The notes under the pieces are model-generated. The model made no database searches. It had not been told where the DNA came from and was given only the letters and a program-made list of their open reading frames with translations. Shown here piece after piece: positions 1-9,313 of a DNA stretch of 64,000 nucleotides; position 1 is the first letter of the stretch; each line of letters opens with the position of its first letter. Source of the stretch: Myroides profundi (GTDB taxonomy: Bacteria; Bacteroidota; Bacteroidia; Flavobacteriales; Flavobacteriaceae); contig NZ_CP010817.1 of the NCBI RefSeq assembly GCF_000833025.1, positions 3,658,001 through 3,722,000 of the forward strand, given 5' to 3'. The position numbers and the translations under genes were made by a program.

Positions 1-1
1 C

Positions 2-631
2 CTTATGCGCTATAGCTGGAATGGTAATATCCGTCAGTTAAGAAACGTGGCAGAACAGATATCGGTATTAGAAACCACAAGAGATATTTCTCTACCTGTA
101 CTTCAGGGTTATTTACCTAACCATGACAGACAGTTACCTTCTATCGTGAATGGGCCAAAGGCAGAGTCTGACTTCAGCAATGAACGAGAAATACTGTACA
201 AAGTCTTATTCGACATGAAGAGTGACTTAACTGATCTAAAGAAGCTGACACTAGAGCTACTACAACACGATAAAGGGACAGTATCCGAAACCAACAAATC
301 TCTTATCCAAAAAATCTATGGTACGAAGAAGACTGAGCTACCAGAACTGATGGCTCCACCGAGTACTAATCTAGACATCATCGCGATGGATACTCCGGTA
401 TCTCCTAGTACTAATCTAGGTTTTCACGAGACTGTAGATGACGATGAGGATACTTCTAACTATCTAGAGGCTGAGACAGTAGACGATGAACCTCTAAACT
501 TAGCAAATCAAGAGATAAAGCTGATCAAGCTAGCACTAGAAAGACATAGTGGTAAGAGAAAGGCTGCTGCTAAAGAATTAAACATCTCAGAGAGAACATT
601 GTATAGAAAAATAAAACAATACGACTTATAG
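2..631 (+). CDS. Sigma-54-dependent Fis-type regulator, C-terminal part (cut by window edge)
   Basis: The reading frame is open at the left edge, so only the last 209 codons are present. The first residues (LMRYSWNGNIRQLRNVAEQ) match the end of the AAA+ domain of NtrC-family activators, where YxWPGNxRELxN is conserved. A long acidic, low-complexity linker follows (about residues 55-165). The last 40 residues form a Fis-type helix-turn-helix (HSGKRKAAAKELNISERTLY). The family binds upstream DNA and hydrolyses ATP to open sigma-54 promoters. The stop is 2 nt before lptE, so the two are probably cotranscribed. The sensory domain and most of the ATPase lie outside the window, so the signal cannot be judged. 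A sigma-54-like site lies before groES, 2 kb downstream. Confidence 0.9.
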   Translation, partial: LMRYSWNGNIRQLRNVAEQISVLETTRDISLPVLQGYLPNHDRQLPSIVNGPKAESDFSNEREILYKVLFDMKSDLTDLKKLTLELLQHDKGTVSETNKSLIQKIYGTKKTELPELMAPPSTNLDIIAMDTPVSPSTNLGFHETVDDDEDTSNYLEAETVDDEPLNLANQEIKLIKLALERHSGKRKAAAKELNISERTLYRKIKQYDL

Positions 632-633
632 AC

Positions 634-1137
634 ATGAGAATCAAACAATTATTTGCTCTAATATTTATATCTTTATTTTTTACTAGCTGTAAATATTATA
701 ACTTTACGGGAACAGGTAAGATAGATGCTAACTCATTTCAGGTAAACTCATTCCAGAACAATGCTCCTTTAGTAGAGCCAGGTATAGAGCGCACCTTCAC
801 GATGTCCTTACAAGATCTAATCCAAAACCAAACTAGCTTAAGTCTTACTAATGCTGATGCAGACTTAGTATATGAAGGAGAAATCGTAGAATATCGTATC
901 AGCCCGATGACAGCTACAGCTGATCAGAGAGCGGCTCAGAACAGACTATATGTGTCTGTGAATGTGCGTTTCTTCAACAAGAAGAAACCTGATGACGACT
1001 TCGAAAAGAGATTCTCATTCTACTATGACTATGATGCGAACGTACAGTTAGCAGGAGCTAGTCTTAACACAGCTATCGAGACTATCTATGAGCGTATCAC
1101 ACAGGATGTGTTCAATGAATCATTAGCTAAGTGGTAA
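634..1137 (+). CDS. lptE: LptE-family LPS assembly lipoprotein
   Basis: A 167-residue protein with a lipoprotein signal peptide: short basic N-terminus, hydrophobic stretch and lipobox FTSC with Cys19 as the predicted lipidated residue. The start KYYNFTGTGKI and the overall pattern match the Bacteroidota LptE-like family, the lipoprotein that plugs the LptD barrel and helps place LPS in the outer leaflet of the outer membrane. It starts 2 nt after the upstream regulator gene and is followed by a TPR protein and secG, an order common in flavobacteria. Assignment rests on signal peptide, size and context. LptE sequences diverge strongly, so the family call is good but not certain. Confidence 0.8.
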   Translation: MRIKQLFALIFISLFFTSCKYYNFTGTGKIDANSFQVNSFQNNAPLVEPGIERTFTMSLQDLIQNQTSLSLTNADADLVYEGEIVEYRISPMTATADQRAAQNRLYVSVNVRFFNKKKPDDDFEKRFSFYYDYDANVQLAGASLNTAIETIYERITQDVFNESLAKW

Positions 1138-1156
1138 TTATATAAAAATAAATATC

Positions 1157-2122
1157 TTGACTCTAAACGAATTAGACATATTGCTCCGTCAACCTCAACA
1201 AATCCAAGAGAGTGACAGTCCTCAGTTAAAACAACTCATAGAGAAGTATCCTTACTTCCAGTCTGTGAGAAGTCTTTATCTGAAGAGCCTATATGTACAA
1301 AACAGCACAGAGTATAACCTAGAGTTAAAGAAGACTGCTGCACATACGCTAGATAGGGATATTCTTTTTGATTTTATCGTTTCTCCAGAGTTCGTTACGT
1401 ATACTCCTATCATGATAGACATGACAGAGCCTACAGCTGCTGAGGAGACTGAAATACCAACAGAAGAAAAACCTCAACAAGAGGCTCCAGAACCTAAGCT
1501 AACCTCTACGGCTATTAAGAGCTTACTACAGTCTATCACCTTCCATGAGACAGACGATAAGGAAGAAATTGAAGATGCTGTGGAAGAAGTACCTACAGAA
1601 GTCACTATAGAGACTACTGAGGTCATCACAGAAGATCCTATCGAAACTACTCTAGAAGAAAAAGAGACTGTACAGCAAGAAATAGAAAAGCTAGAAGAGA
1701 AATTAGAAATAGGAAAGCCATTAAACTTCTCAGAAAACGAGAAATTGTCTTTCCAAGAGTGGTTACAATTATCTAAAATTAAGCCTATAGATAGAGAAAA
1801 TGATTCTATTTTAACAGATTTAGAACAAAAATCAGATATCGAAAAACAAAAAAAAATAGAATTAATAGATAAATTTATAGAAACTAACCCAAAGATAGTT
1901 CCTACTAAGAAACCTACCGTAACCCCTGCAAACATTGACACTTCAGTACAAGAGAACAGTAGTTTAATGACAGAAACGTTGGCAAAAATATACTTAGAAC
2001 AAAAGAAATATCAGAAAGCAATACAAGCTTATGAAATATTAATTTTGAAATATCCAGAAAAAAGTAGTTTCTTTGCAAACCAAATATTAGATATAAAAGC
2101 GTTACAACAACATAATAGTTAA
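1157..2122 (+). CDS. TPR-containing conserved flavobacterial protein
   Basis: A 321-residue soluble-looking protein with no signal peptide. The N-terminal 75 residues (LNELDILLRQP, LIEKYPYFQSVRSLYLKSL) resemble a helical domain conserved in Flavobacteriaceae. Residues 100-200 are very acidic and rich in Glu, Thr and Val, probably disordered. The C-terminus (LAKIYLEQKKYQKAIQAYEI) is a clear tetratricopeptide repeat unit. The only reasonable start is TTG at 1157, since no in-frame ATG lies nearby upstream. The gene sits between lptE and secG, 4 nt before secG, so an envelope-related or scaffold role is possible. No function is assigned. Confidence 0.8.
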   Translation: MTLNELDILLRQPQQIQESDSPQLKQLIEKYPYFQSVRSLYLKSLYVQNSTEYNLELKKTAAHTLDRDILFDFIVSPEFVTYTPIMIDMTEPTAAEETEIPTEEKPQQEAPEPKLTSTAIKSLLQSITFHETDDKEEIEDAVEEVPTEVTIETTEVITEDPIETTLEEKETVQQEIEKLEEKLEIGKPLNFSENEKLSFQEWLQLSKIKPIDRENDSILTDLEQKSDIEKQKKIELIDKFIETNPKIVPTKKPTVTPANIDTSVQENSSLMTETLAKIYLEQKKYQKAIQAYEILILKYPEKSSFFANQILDIKALQQHNS

Positions 2123-2126
2123 CACC

Positions 2127-2501
2127 ATGAACACATTTACAATATTTTTAATCTTAATCGCAATTGTATGTTTTTTACTAATCGTAGTAATTATGGTACA
2201 GAATCCTAAAGGTGGAGGATTAGATTCTTCTTTCGGTGGATCTACAGTAGCTGGAGGAGTGAAAAATACAAATGATTTCTTAGATAAAAGTACTTGGACA
2301 TTAGGTGCAGCATTAATCATCTTAATTCTGTTATCATCTACTAGTTTTAGTGGTGGAGCTGCTGGAGATTCTAAATTATTAGATCCTAACGCAGTAGTAC
2401 CTACTCAAAATCTGACACCAGAAGCGCCTGCTAAGCAAGAAGCTCCTGTGACAACAGAAGAGGCTACTCCAACTCAAGAGACTCAAAATCAAGCTGAATA
2501 A
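2127..2501 (+). CDS. secG: Preprotein translocase subunit SecG
   Basis: A 124-residue protein with two transmembrane helices (about residues 3-23 and 55-72). The cytoplasmic loop between them carries the SecG signature MVQNPKGGGLDSSFGG. SecG joins SecY and SecE in the inner-membrane protein-export channel and assists SecA-driven translocation. The family is usually 75-120 residues. Here the extra length is a Pro/Thr/Glu/Gln-rich C-terminal tail of about 40 residues, common in Bacteroidota. It starts 4 nt after the TPR gene and ends with a good intrinsic terminator, so it is the last gene of the lptE-TPR-secG unit. Confidence 0.95.
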   Translation: MNTFTIFLILIAIVCFLLIVVIMVQNPKGGGLDSSFGGSTVAGGVKNTNDFLDKSTWTLGAALIILILLSSTSFSGGAAGDSKLLDPNAVVPTQNLTPEAPAKQEAPVTTEEATPTQETQNQAE

Positions 2502-2525
2502 TTTTAGCTTTAAACAATACACGAA

Positions 2526-2555
2526 ATGCCGGCTGTCAAGCTGGCATTTTTTTTT
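2526..2555 (+). terminator. Intrinsic terminator after secG
   Basis: Stem of AAATGCCGGCT and AGCTGGCATTT around a short loop, with one G-T wobble, followed by a run of nine or more T. It separates the secG unit from groESL. Confidence 0.85.
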
Positions 2556-2578
2556 GCCTATAATGTCACTTTTTAGCT

Positions 2579-2594
2579 TTGGCACACTTTATGC
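2579..2594 (+). promoter_or_regulatory. Candidate sigma-54 (-24/-12) promoter of groESL
   Basis: The sequence TTGGCACACTTTATGC fits the RpoN consensus TTGGCACN5TTGC. The invariant GG (2581-2582) and GC (2593-2594) are exactly 10 nt apart, the -24 half is perfect, and the -12 half has ATGC instead of TTGC. It lies 58 nt upstream of the groES start, just after the secG terminator, and leaves a 5' UTR of roughly 45 nt. The first gene of the window is a sigma-54 activator, which makes this more plausible. It is a single sequence match and unproven. Confidence 0.5.
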
Positions 2595-2651
2595 CTTTTG
2601 ATTATCTATAATAATTAAAAATAATAATTCAATTTCATAAACTATAAAACT

Positions 2652-2927
2652 ATGGCAGTAAATATTAAACCACTTGCAGATAGAGTTCTTATCGAACCAT
2701 TACCAGCTGAAACTAAAACTGCTTCAGGATTATTCATCCCTGATACAGCAAAAGAAAAACCACAAAGAGGTACTGTAGTAGCTGTAGGAAATGGGACTAA
2801 AGATCATGAAATGACAGTAAAAGTAGGAGATACTGTACTATACGGTAAATATGCTGGTACTGATCTAAAATTAGAAGGTACAGACTACCTAATCATGAGA
2901 GAAGACGACATTTTAGCAATCGTTTAA
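2652..2927 (+). CDS. groES: Co-chaperonin GroES
   Basis: A 91-residue protein that matches the 10-kDa co-chaperonin along its whole length. [12 protein letters not shown] at the N-terminus, the mobile loop with [19 protein letters not shown] (about residues 20-38), the GxVVAVGNG turn and the C-terminal EDDILAIV strand are all present. GroES forms a heptameric lid on GroEL and releases substrate proteins in the ATP cycle, in the cytoplasm. groEL follows after 36 nt, giving the usual groESL operon. The gene is preceded by a sigma-54-like motif; no CIRCE inverted repeat is visible. Confidence 0.98.
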   Translation: MAVNIKPLADRVLIEPLPAETKTASGLFIPDTAKEKPQRGTVVAVGNGTKDHEMTVKVGDTVLYGKYAGTDLKLEGTDYLIMREDDILAIV

Positions 2928-2948
2928 AATTGAATCATTAACAACTAA

Positions 2949-4592
<1,644 letters not shown>

Positions 4593-4614
4593 TACCTTAT
4601 CTTATTTCAATATT

Positions 4615-4647
4615 AAAAAAGCCAGTTTATATAAACTGGCTTTTTTT
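4615..4647 (+). terminator. Intrinsic terminator after groEL
   Basis: Perfect hairpin GCCAGTTTAT/ATAAACTGGC (4621-4640), preceded by A6 and followed by T7. It ends the groESL transcript. Confidence 0.9.
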
Positions 4648-4723
4648 GTTTACATCTCTCTTAGTAATCTATATGATTTACTCCCATTACAATTTGAATA
4701 CTAAATACTTATAATATATTTTA

Positions 4724-4731
4724 TATCTTTG
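4724..4731 (+). promoter_or_regulatory. Candidate -7 element of the HEPN cassette promoter
   Basis: TATCTTTG matches the Bacteroidota -7 consensus TAnnTTTG and lies 22 nt before the ATG at 4754. No clear -33 TTTG is found at standard spacing. The match suggests the cassette has its own promoter rather than depending on groESL read-through. Confidence 0.45.
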
Positions 4732-4753
4732 TATTCATAATTCTCGCAGACTC

Positions 4754-5221
4754 ATGATCACAAGTAATACATCTAAAGATTTACAGAACTACTTACAATT
4801 TATTGAAACCAAATCAATAGATTCACTGAAAGAAGGTTACTTTCATGTAGACCATGTGATAGATGCTTTTCAAAAAGGAGAAGAGATGGGGAGTCAAAAG
4901 ACTTTAGAAAAACTCAAGGATAAGTTCGTAAGAACTACAACACAAATGTTTTTATATGGTTTAGACTTGATTCACTTACTAGAAGAAAAAGGATACAAGA
5001 CAGTTGACTTCTATGTTAATCCTTATACTTATAAATTCATTGTCGTTACAGAATTAGAAAACACCTTTAATGAGGGTTATATCAATACTTTCTTTACTAT
5101 AGCCTACGATAAACAAAAGCGATTTAAAGATGATTTTGGGACAGAGGCACATTACTTATTCGTAGAGAATGAAGGATTAAATACAGAAGAACTAAAAGCT
5201 GATGGCTTTATTAATATTTGA
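4754..5221 (+). CDS. Unknown protein, first gene of a HEPN cassette
   Basis: A 155-residue, mostly alpha-helical, charged protein without signal peptide or membrane segment. I do not recognise a family. Residues 70-125 (FLYGLDLIHLLEEKGYKTVDFYVNPYTYKFIVVTE) look like an alpha/beta unit, and the end is acidic. Its stop is 5 nt before the start of a HEPN-like protein gene. The pair sits alone between a terminator behind groEL and a bidirectional terminator, with its own promoter-like box. By analogy with two-gene HEPN modules this could be the neutralising or regulatory partner. It lacks the GSx10DxD motif of MNT nucleotidyltransferases, so it is not a classic MNT antitoxin. Function unknown. 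Confidence 0.75.
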   Translation: MITSNTSKDLQNYLQFIETKSIDSLKEGYFHVDHVIDAFQKGEEMGSQKTLEKLKDKFVRTTTQMFLYGLDLIHLLEEKGYKTVDFYVNPYTYKFIVVTELENTFNEGYINTFFTIAYDKQKRFKDDFGTEAHYLFVENEGLNTEELKADGFINI

Positions 5222-5226
5222 TCCTT

Positions 5227-5613
5227 ATGAATAATCGCCTTGAACATGCTAAACGCAACCATCTCCTGTCTGAAAAACTCTATCAAGAAGGTGAGTTTTT
5301 AGATTGGGCAAACACAACAGCGTTCTATGCTGCACTACACTACGTTCAAAGCAAACTACTCCCTAATGTATATAATGGTGTCTACTGTGAAAGCATAGAC
5401 AATGTATATATAGCATTAAACACCAAAGGTAAACATGAAGCTACTTGTGAATTAGTAAAAGTAGGATTACCTTCTATTGCAGAGAAATATAGCTATCTAA
5501 TGAATTGTAGCTTCACAGCACGATATAAGAGCTATATAGTACATAAAGAACAAGCTAAACTTTGTCAAAAGTTTTTAAGCTGTATAAAAGATGAATGTGA
5601 TAATGAACTTTAG
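5227..5613 (+). CDS. HEPN-like domain protein (possible RNase toxin)
   Basis: A 128-residue helical protein. The segment LDWANTTAFYAALHYVQSKL (residues 25-44) resembles the second helix of HEPN domains, and RYKSYIVH (Arg99 to His106) fits the Rx4-6H motif that forms the RNase site in many HEPN proteins. I start it at ATG 5227 rather than at the in-frame TTG 5218, because that TTG overlaps the preceding stop codon and no Shine-Dalgarno supports it. It is the second gene of a two-gene unit. HEPN proteins are frequent in toxin-antitoxin, abortive infection and CRISPR effectors. The role here is inferred from motif and gene pairing only, and Cys content is high (residues 54, 74, 94, 113, 119, 124). 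Confidence 0.7.
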   Translation: MNNRLEHAKRNHLLSEKLYQEGEFLDWANTTAFYAALHYVQSKLLPNVYNGVYCESIDNVYIALNTKGKHEATCELVKVGLPSIAEKYSYLMNCSFTARYKSYIVHKEQAKLCQKFLSCIKDECDNEL

Positions 5614-5640
5614 ACAGTTCTCTACTCATCCGAAATAACA

Positions 5641-5677
5641 AAAAAGGCTTAGTGTATTCAGTACACTAAGCCTTTTT
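5641..5677. terminator. Bidirectional terminator between HEPN cassette and rpe
   Basis: Perfect 13-bp hairpin (GGCTTAGTGTA... with its complement, loop TTCAG) flanked by A5 on the left and T6 on the right. It can therefore stop transcripts from both sides: the cassette on the plus strand and rpe on the minus strand. Confidence 0.9.
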
Positions 5678-5699
5678 TAGATTACTTATTTTAAACTTC

Positions 5700-6362
5700 T
5701 TACTTAGAAGTAATTTCTTTTAAGTCTGCAATAGTTGCGATAGGATCAGCAGCACTGAACACAAAGTTACCCGCTACTAATGCATCTACTCCAGCATCTA
5801 CTAGAGCTTTTGCATTTTTATTATTAACTCCTCCATCTATCTCTATCATTACCTTCGCTCCTTTAGCATCTATCATTGCTTTTAGTTTACGCACTTTCTC
5901 ATACGTATTCTCAATAAAGCTCTGTCCGCCAAAACCAGGATTAACGCTCATGATAAGTACTAAATCTAAGTCTTGAATGATGTCTTCTAATACACTTACA
6001 GGTGTATGTGGATTAAGTGCTACTCCAGCTTTCATACCTTCTGCTTTAATAGCTTGTACAGTACGGTGTAGGTGTGTACACGCTTCATAATGCACAGTCA
6101 AGATATCTGCTCCTAGCTCCTTAAACGTCTTAATATAACGATCAGGGTCTACTATCATTAAGTGAACATCTAAGGTCTTCTTAGCATGCTTATTAATAGC
6201 AGCTAATACTGGCATTCCAAAAGAAATATTTGGCACAAATACTCCATCCATAATGTCAATATGAAACCAATCTGCCTGGCTGTTGTTCACCATTTCAATA
6301 TCTCTCTGAAGATTAGCAAAGTCTGCTGCTAATACTGAAGGTGCTATAATCGTATTTTTCAT
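5700..6362 (-). CDS. rpe: Ribulose-phosphate 3-epimerase
   Basis: A 220-residue TIM-barrel enzyme that interconverts ribulose 5-phosphate and xylulose 5-phosphate in the pentose phosphate pathway. APSVLAADFANL at the start, WFHIDIMDGVFVPNISFG with the metal-binding His and Asp, LDVHLMI, VNPGFGGQSF and EIDGGVNNKNA near the C-terminus are all family signatures. I start at the ATG of MKNTIIAPS (6362), not at the more distant in-frame ATG at 6401, because conservation begins there. It is the last gene of the yqaE-lipB-rpe run and ends at the shared terminator. Its leader shares 14 nt with that of lipB. Confidence 0.96.
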   Translation of the reverse strand: MKNTIIAPSVLAADFANLQRDIEMVNNSQADWFHIDIMDGVFVPNISFGMPVLAAINKHAKKTLDVHLMIVDPDRYIKTFKELGADILTVHYEACTHLHRTVQAIKAEGMKAGVALNPHTPVSVLEDIIQDLDLVLIMSVNPGFGGQSFIENTYEKVRKLKAMIDAKGAKVMIEIDGGVNNKNAKALVDAGVDALVAGNFVFSAADPIATIADLKEITSK

Positions 6363-6429
6363 ATAATTGTGTTGTTTGTACAAAGATAAAAAAAATCCCA
6401 ACAGCGAAGGCTCTTGGGACGTATATTGC

Positions 6430-7134
6430 TTATTGTTTAATAACTTCTGCTTCGAATAATTCAGAAAAATATTGGATAATCTTAGCTCTTACCTCATCTT
6501 CATCTACCTGCTCTACACCTAGTTCTACATTCAGAGAAGTAACTCCTTTACCACGAATACCACAAGGGATAATATTGTCAAAGTAACCTAAGTCCGAGTT
6601 TACGTTTAAGGCAAAACCGTGCATCGTTACCCAACGTGAGGCTCTTACTCCCATCGCACATATCTTACGTGCAAAAGGCGTTCCTACTCCTAACCATACT
6701 CCTGTCTCCCCTTCACTTCTACCAGACTCTATTCCATAATCTTTTAAAACTAAAATGATAGTCTCTTCTAATAAACGCAGATACTTATGTATATCTGTAA
6801 AGAAGTTCTCTAAGTCTAAGATAGGATATCCTACTACCTGACCAGGTCCGTGATAAGTAATATCTCCTCCTCTATTAATCTTATAGAAGGTAGCTCCTTT
6901 TGCCTTTAACTGTTCATCGTTTAAAAGCATATTGTGTACATCTCCGCTTTTTCCTAATGTGTAAACATGTGGATGCTCTACAAATAGCAAATAGTTATCT
7001 GTATCATCTGTACGTTCTTCTCTTCTATTTCTAATTTTGACATCTAAAATAGATTGGAATATCTCTTCTTGGTAATCCCAAGTATCTTTATAATCTTTCT
7101 CGCCTAAATCAATAAGCTTTACTTGTTTATTCAT
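6430..7134 (-). CDS. lipB: Lipoyl(octanoyl) transferase LipB
   Basis: A 234-residue octanoyltransferase that moves octanoyl groups from acyl carrier protein to the lipoyl domains of 2-oxoacid dehydrogenases and GcvH, the first step of endogenous lipoate synthesis. The signature RGGDITYHGPGQVVGYPILDL (about residues 83-103) is complete. The catalytic pair is visible as the Lys of RKICAMG and the Cys of IIPCGI. lipA is not in this window. The gene lies 11 nt after the yqaE-like gene and 67 nt before rpe on the same strand. Confidence 0.96.
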   Translation of the reverse strand: MNKQVKLIDLGEKDYKDTWDYQEEIFQSILDVKIRNRREERTDDTDNYLLFVEHPHVYTLGKSGDVHNMLLNDEQLKAKGATFYKINRGGDITYHGPGQVVGYPILDLENFFTDIHKYLRLLEETIILVLKDYGIESGRSEGETGVWLGVGTPFARKICAMGVRASRWVTMHGFALNVNSDLGYFDNIIPCGIRGKGVTSLNVELGVEQVDEDEVRAKIIQYFSELFEAEVIKQ

Positions 7135-7145
7135 TGTGTTGTTTG

Positions 7146-7310
7146 TTATTTATTGTATTTAGGATTATTTAGTATGACTAATGCCGCAATAACCCCTGGT
7201 ACCCAACCTGCGATAGTCAATAGTGTCACAATCAAAATAGATCCACATCCTTTGTCTAAAACGGCTAAAGGTGGTAAAAAAATAGATAATAATACTCTTC
7301 CTAAACTCAT
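7146..7310 (-). CDS. YqaE/Pmp3-family small membrane protein
   Basis: A 54-residue ORF that fits the YqaE/Pmp3 family closely. It reads MSLGRVLLSIFLPPLAVLDK, then GCGSILIVTLLTIAGWVPGV, then IAALVILNNPKYNK. Two membrane helices are separated by a short turn, with the family motifs FLPPLAV and GW/YVPGVIxAL. These proteolipids sit in the inner membrane and are linked to membrane potential or salt stress in other organisms. The exact role here is unknown. The opposite strand shows only a meaningless open frame. Its stop is 11 nt before lipB, so it likely leads the operon. Confidence 0.9.
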   Translation of the reverse strand: MSLGRVLLSIFLPPLAVLDKGCGSILIVTLLTIAGWVPGVIAALVILNNPKYNK

Positions 7311-7467
7311 GGCTAAATAATTTTGTCTGATACAAATTTCGGCATTTTTTAGTCAACTCCCTCGTTAATGAAGTTAAAATGATGAGACCTACCGCGTTTT
7401 ATTACAAAGTATTGCAAATTAAGTCGTTTTATAGCGAATACTAATTGTCGCATTTTCAAAGATTAAC

Positions 7468-7475
7468 TATATTTG
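7468..7475 (+). promoter_or_regulatory. Candidate -7 element of lysS promoter
   Basis: TATATTTG is a perfect TAnnTTTG match 25 nt before the lysS ATG, in an otherwise gene-free divergent region. Confidence 0.5.
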
Positions 7476-7500
7476 CCTTTTAAATTAATTTACAGTTATT

Positions 7501-9201
7501 ATGCAACTTTCAGAACAAGAAATCATCAGAAGAGAAAAGCTGAGCAAGTTACAAGAGCTTGGTGTGAATCCCTATCCTGCTAATCTATTTCCAGTAGACC
7601 ATACATCGAAGGAGATAAAGAACGATTTTGAAGAAGGTAAGAAGGTTATCGTGGCTGGTAGATTAATGTCTTCAAGAATTCAAGGAAAAGCTTCTTTTGC
7701 AACTATTCAAGATAGCGAAGGAAAGATTCAGTTATATATCAATCGTGATGAGTTATGCCCAGGAGAGGACAAAACTCTTTACAATGAGATTTACAAAAAA
7801 CTTATTGACTTAGGTGACTTCGTTGGTATCGAAGGAGAGTTATTCACTACACAAGTAGGAGAAAAAACAGTACGTGTACAAGGATTACAACTATTAAGTA
7901 AATCTTTACGTCCACTTCCATTACCAAAAACGGATGCAGAAGGAAATACATTTGACGCTTTTACAGATCCAGAATTGCGTTACAGAATGCGTTATGTTGA
8001 TTTAGTGGTAAACCCTATAAATAAAGATATCTTCATTAAGCGTACGAAGTTATTCAACGCTATGCGTCAGTTCTTCAACGAAGCTGGTTATATGGAAGTA
8101 GAAACTCCTGTATTACAGTCTATCCCTGGTGGAGCTTCTGCTCGTCCATTCATCACTCACCACAATGCATTAGATATTCCTCTATACTTGAGAATCGCTA
8201 ATGAATTGTACTTAAAACGTTTAATCGTTGGTGGTTTTGATGGTGTGTATGAGTTCTCTAAAAACTTCCGTAACGAAGGAATGGACAGAACACACAATCC
8301 TGAGTTTACAGCTATGGAGATTTATGTAGCTTATAAAGACTACAACTGGATGATGGAGTTTACAGAGCGTTTATTAGAATTCTGTGCTATCGCTGTTAAT
8401 GGAACTACTAAAGCTACTTTCGGAGAACACGAAATCGACTTTAAAGCTCCTTACAAACGTATCACGATGGCTGACTCTATTAAAGAGTTTACAGGATTTG
8501 ATATCACTGGTAAATCAGAAGATGAGATTCGTCAAGCTGCTTTAGGCATGGGTATTCCAGTAGATGAAACAATGGGTAAAGGAAAACTTATCGACGAAAT
8601 CTTTGGAGAGAAATGTGAAGGAAACTATATCCAACCAACATACATTACTGACTATCCAAAAGAAATGTCTCCATTGACAAAAGCTCATAGAGATAATCCA
8701 GAATTGACAGAACGTTTTGAGCTAATGGTTTGTGGTAAAGAGATTGCGAATGCTTACTCTGAGCTTAATGACCCTATCGACCAAAGAGAGCGCTTCGAAG
8801 CTCAAATGGCTTTAGCTGATCGTGGAGATGATGAAGCGATGTTTATCGACCAAGACTTCTTACGTGCATTAGAGTATGGTATGCCTCCTACATCAGGATT
8901 AGGTATCGGTATGGACCGTTTAATTATGTTCTTAACCAATAATCCTTCTATCCAAGAGGTGCTATTCTTCCCTCAAATGAGACCAGAGAAAGCAGCTCCT
9001 TCAGTAGAGTTATCAGATGAAGAGAAAATCATTATTCAGATATTAGAAAACAATGACAATAAAGTAGAATTAGGCTCTCTAAAAGAACAAGCTGCTTTAA
9101 GTGGTAAGAAATGGGATAAAGCAATGAAAGGACTTGCTTCTCACAATCTTACTAAAGTAGAAACTGAAGGTGACACAAAATATGTAGTGTACCAACACTA
9201 A
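7501..9201 (+). CDS. lysS: Lysyl-tRNA synthetase, class II, with C-terminal extension
   Basis: A 566-residue class II synthetase that charges tRNA-Lys. The N-terminal OB-fold anticodon-binding domain (about residues 50-150) is followed by the catalytic core with motif 2 (FRNEGMDRTHNPEFT) and motif 3 (GLGIGMDRLIMFLTN, about 463-477). The usual bacterial enzyme ends soon after PQMRPE. Here about 70 more residues follow (ELSDEEKIIIQILENNDNKV onwards), resembling a small winged-helix domain, an extension I associate with Bacteroidota LysS. The gene is monocistronic, with its own -7 box and a strong terminator. Confidence 0.98.
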   Translation: MQLSEQEIIRREKLSKLQELGVNPYPANLFPVDHTSKEIKNDFEEGKKVIVAGRLMSSRIQGKASFATIQDSEGKIQLYINRDELCPGEDKTLYNEIYKKLIDLGDFVGIEGELFTTQVGEKTVRVQGLQLLSKSLRPLPLPKTDAEGNTFDAFTDPELRYRMRYVDLVVNPINKDIFIKRTKLFNAMRQFFNEAGYMEVETPVLQSIPGGASARPFITHHNALDIPLYLRIANELYLKRLIVGGFDGVYEFSKNFRNEGMDRTHNPEFTAMEIYVAYKDYNWMMEFTERLLEFCAIAVNGTTKATFGEHEIDFKAPYKRITMADSIKEFTGFDITGKSEDEIRQAALGMGIPVDETMGKGKLIDEIFGEKCEGNYIQPTYITDYPKEMSPLTKAHRDNPELTERFELMVCGKEIANAYSELNDPIDQRERFEAQMALADRGDDEAMFIDQDFLRALEYGMPPTSGLGIGMDRLIMFLTNNPSIQEVLFFPQMRPEKAAPSVELSDEEKIIIQILENNDNKVELGSLKEQAALSGKKWDKAMKGLASHNLTKVETEGDTKYVVYQH

Positions 9202-9210
9202 GAAATAAAA

Positions 9211-9239
9211 AACGAGACTATTAAGTCTCGTTTTTTTTT
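9211..9239 (+). terminator. Intrinsic terminator after lysS
   Basis: Hairpin CGAGACTATTAAGTCTCG with T9 tail. Confidence 0.9.
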
Positions 9240-9313
9240 ATATCTATATTCAAGTATCATCTATTCTTCCTGAAGGATATGCTCAAGTTCTCTAACTAAC
9301 CACTATCTTTTAT

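Noticed and set aside
1474..1941. Long open frame on the minus strand inside the TPR gene
   Set aside because: It is the antisense of a Glu/Thr-rich repeat-like stretch, giving a Ser/Val/Ile-rich translation with no start signal; the plus-strand gene explains the region.
2543..2558. Second sigma-54-like motif (CTGGCA...TGCC) near secG
   Set aside because: The spacing between GG and GC is 11, not 10, and the sequence is the terminator hairpin with its T tract.
5218..5226. TTG start for the HEPN-like protein
   Set aside because: It overlaps the stop codon of the preceding gene and precedes a normal ATG by three codons; ATG 5227 is the simpler choice.
7123..7320. Plus-strand ORF of 65 codons and minus-strand ORF of 63 codons at the same place
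   Set aside because: Both are other frames of the YqaE-like gene on the minus strand at 7146-7310, which has a clear family match.
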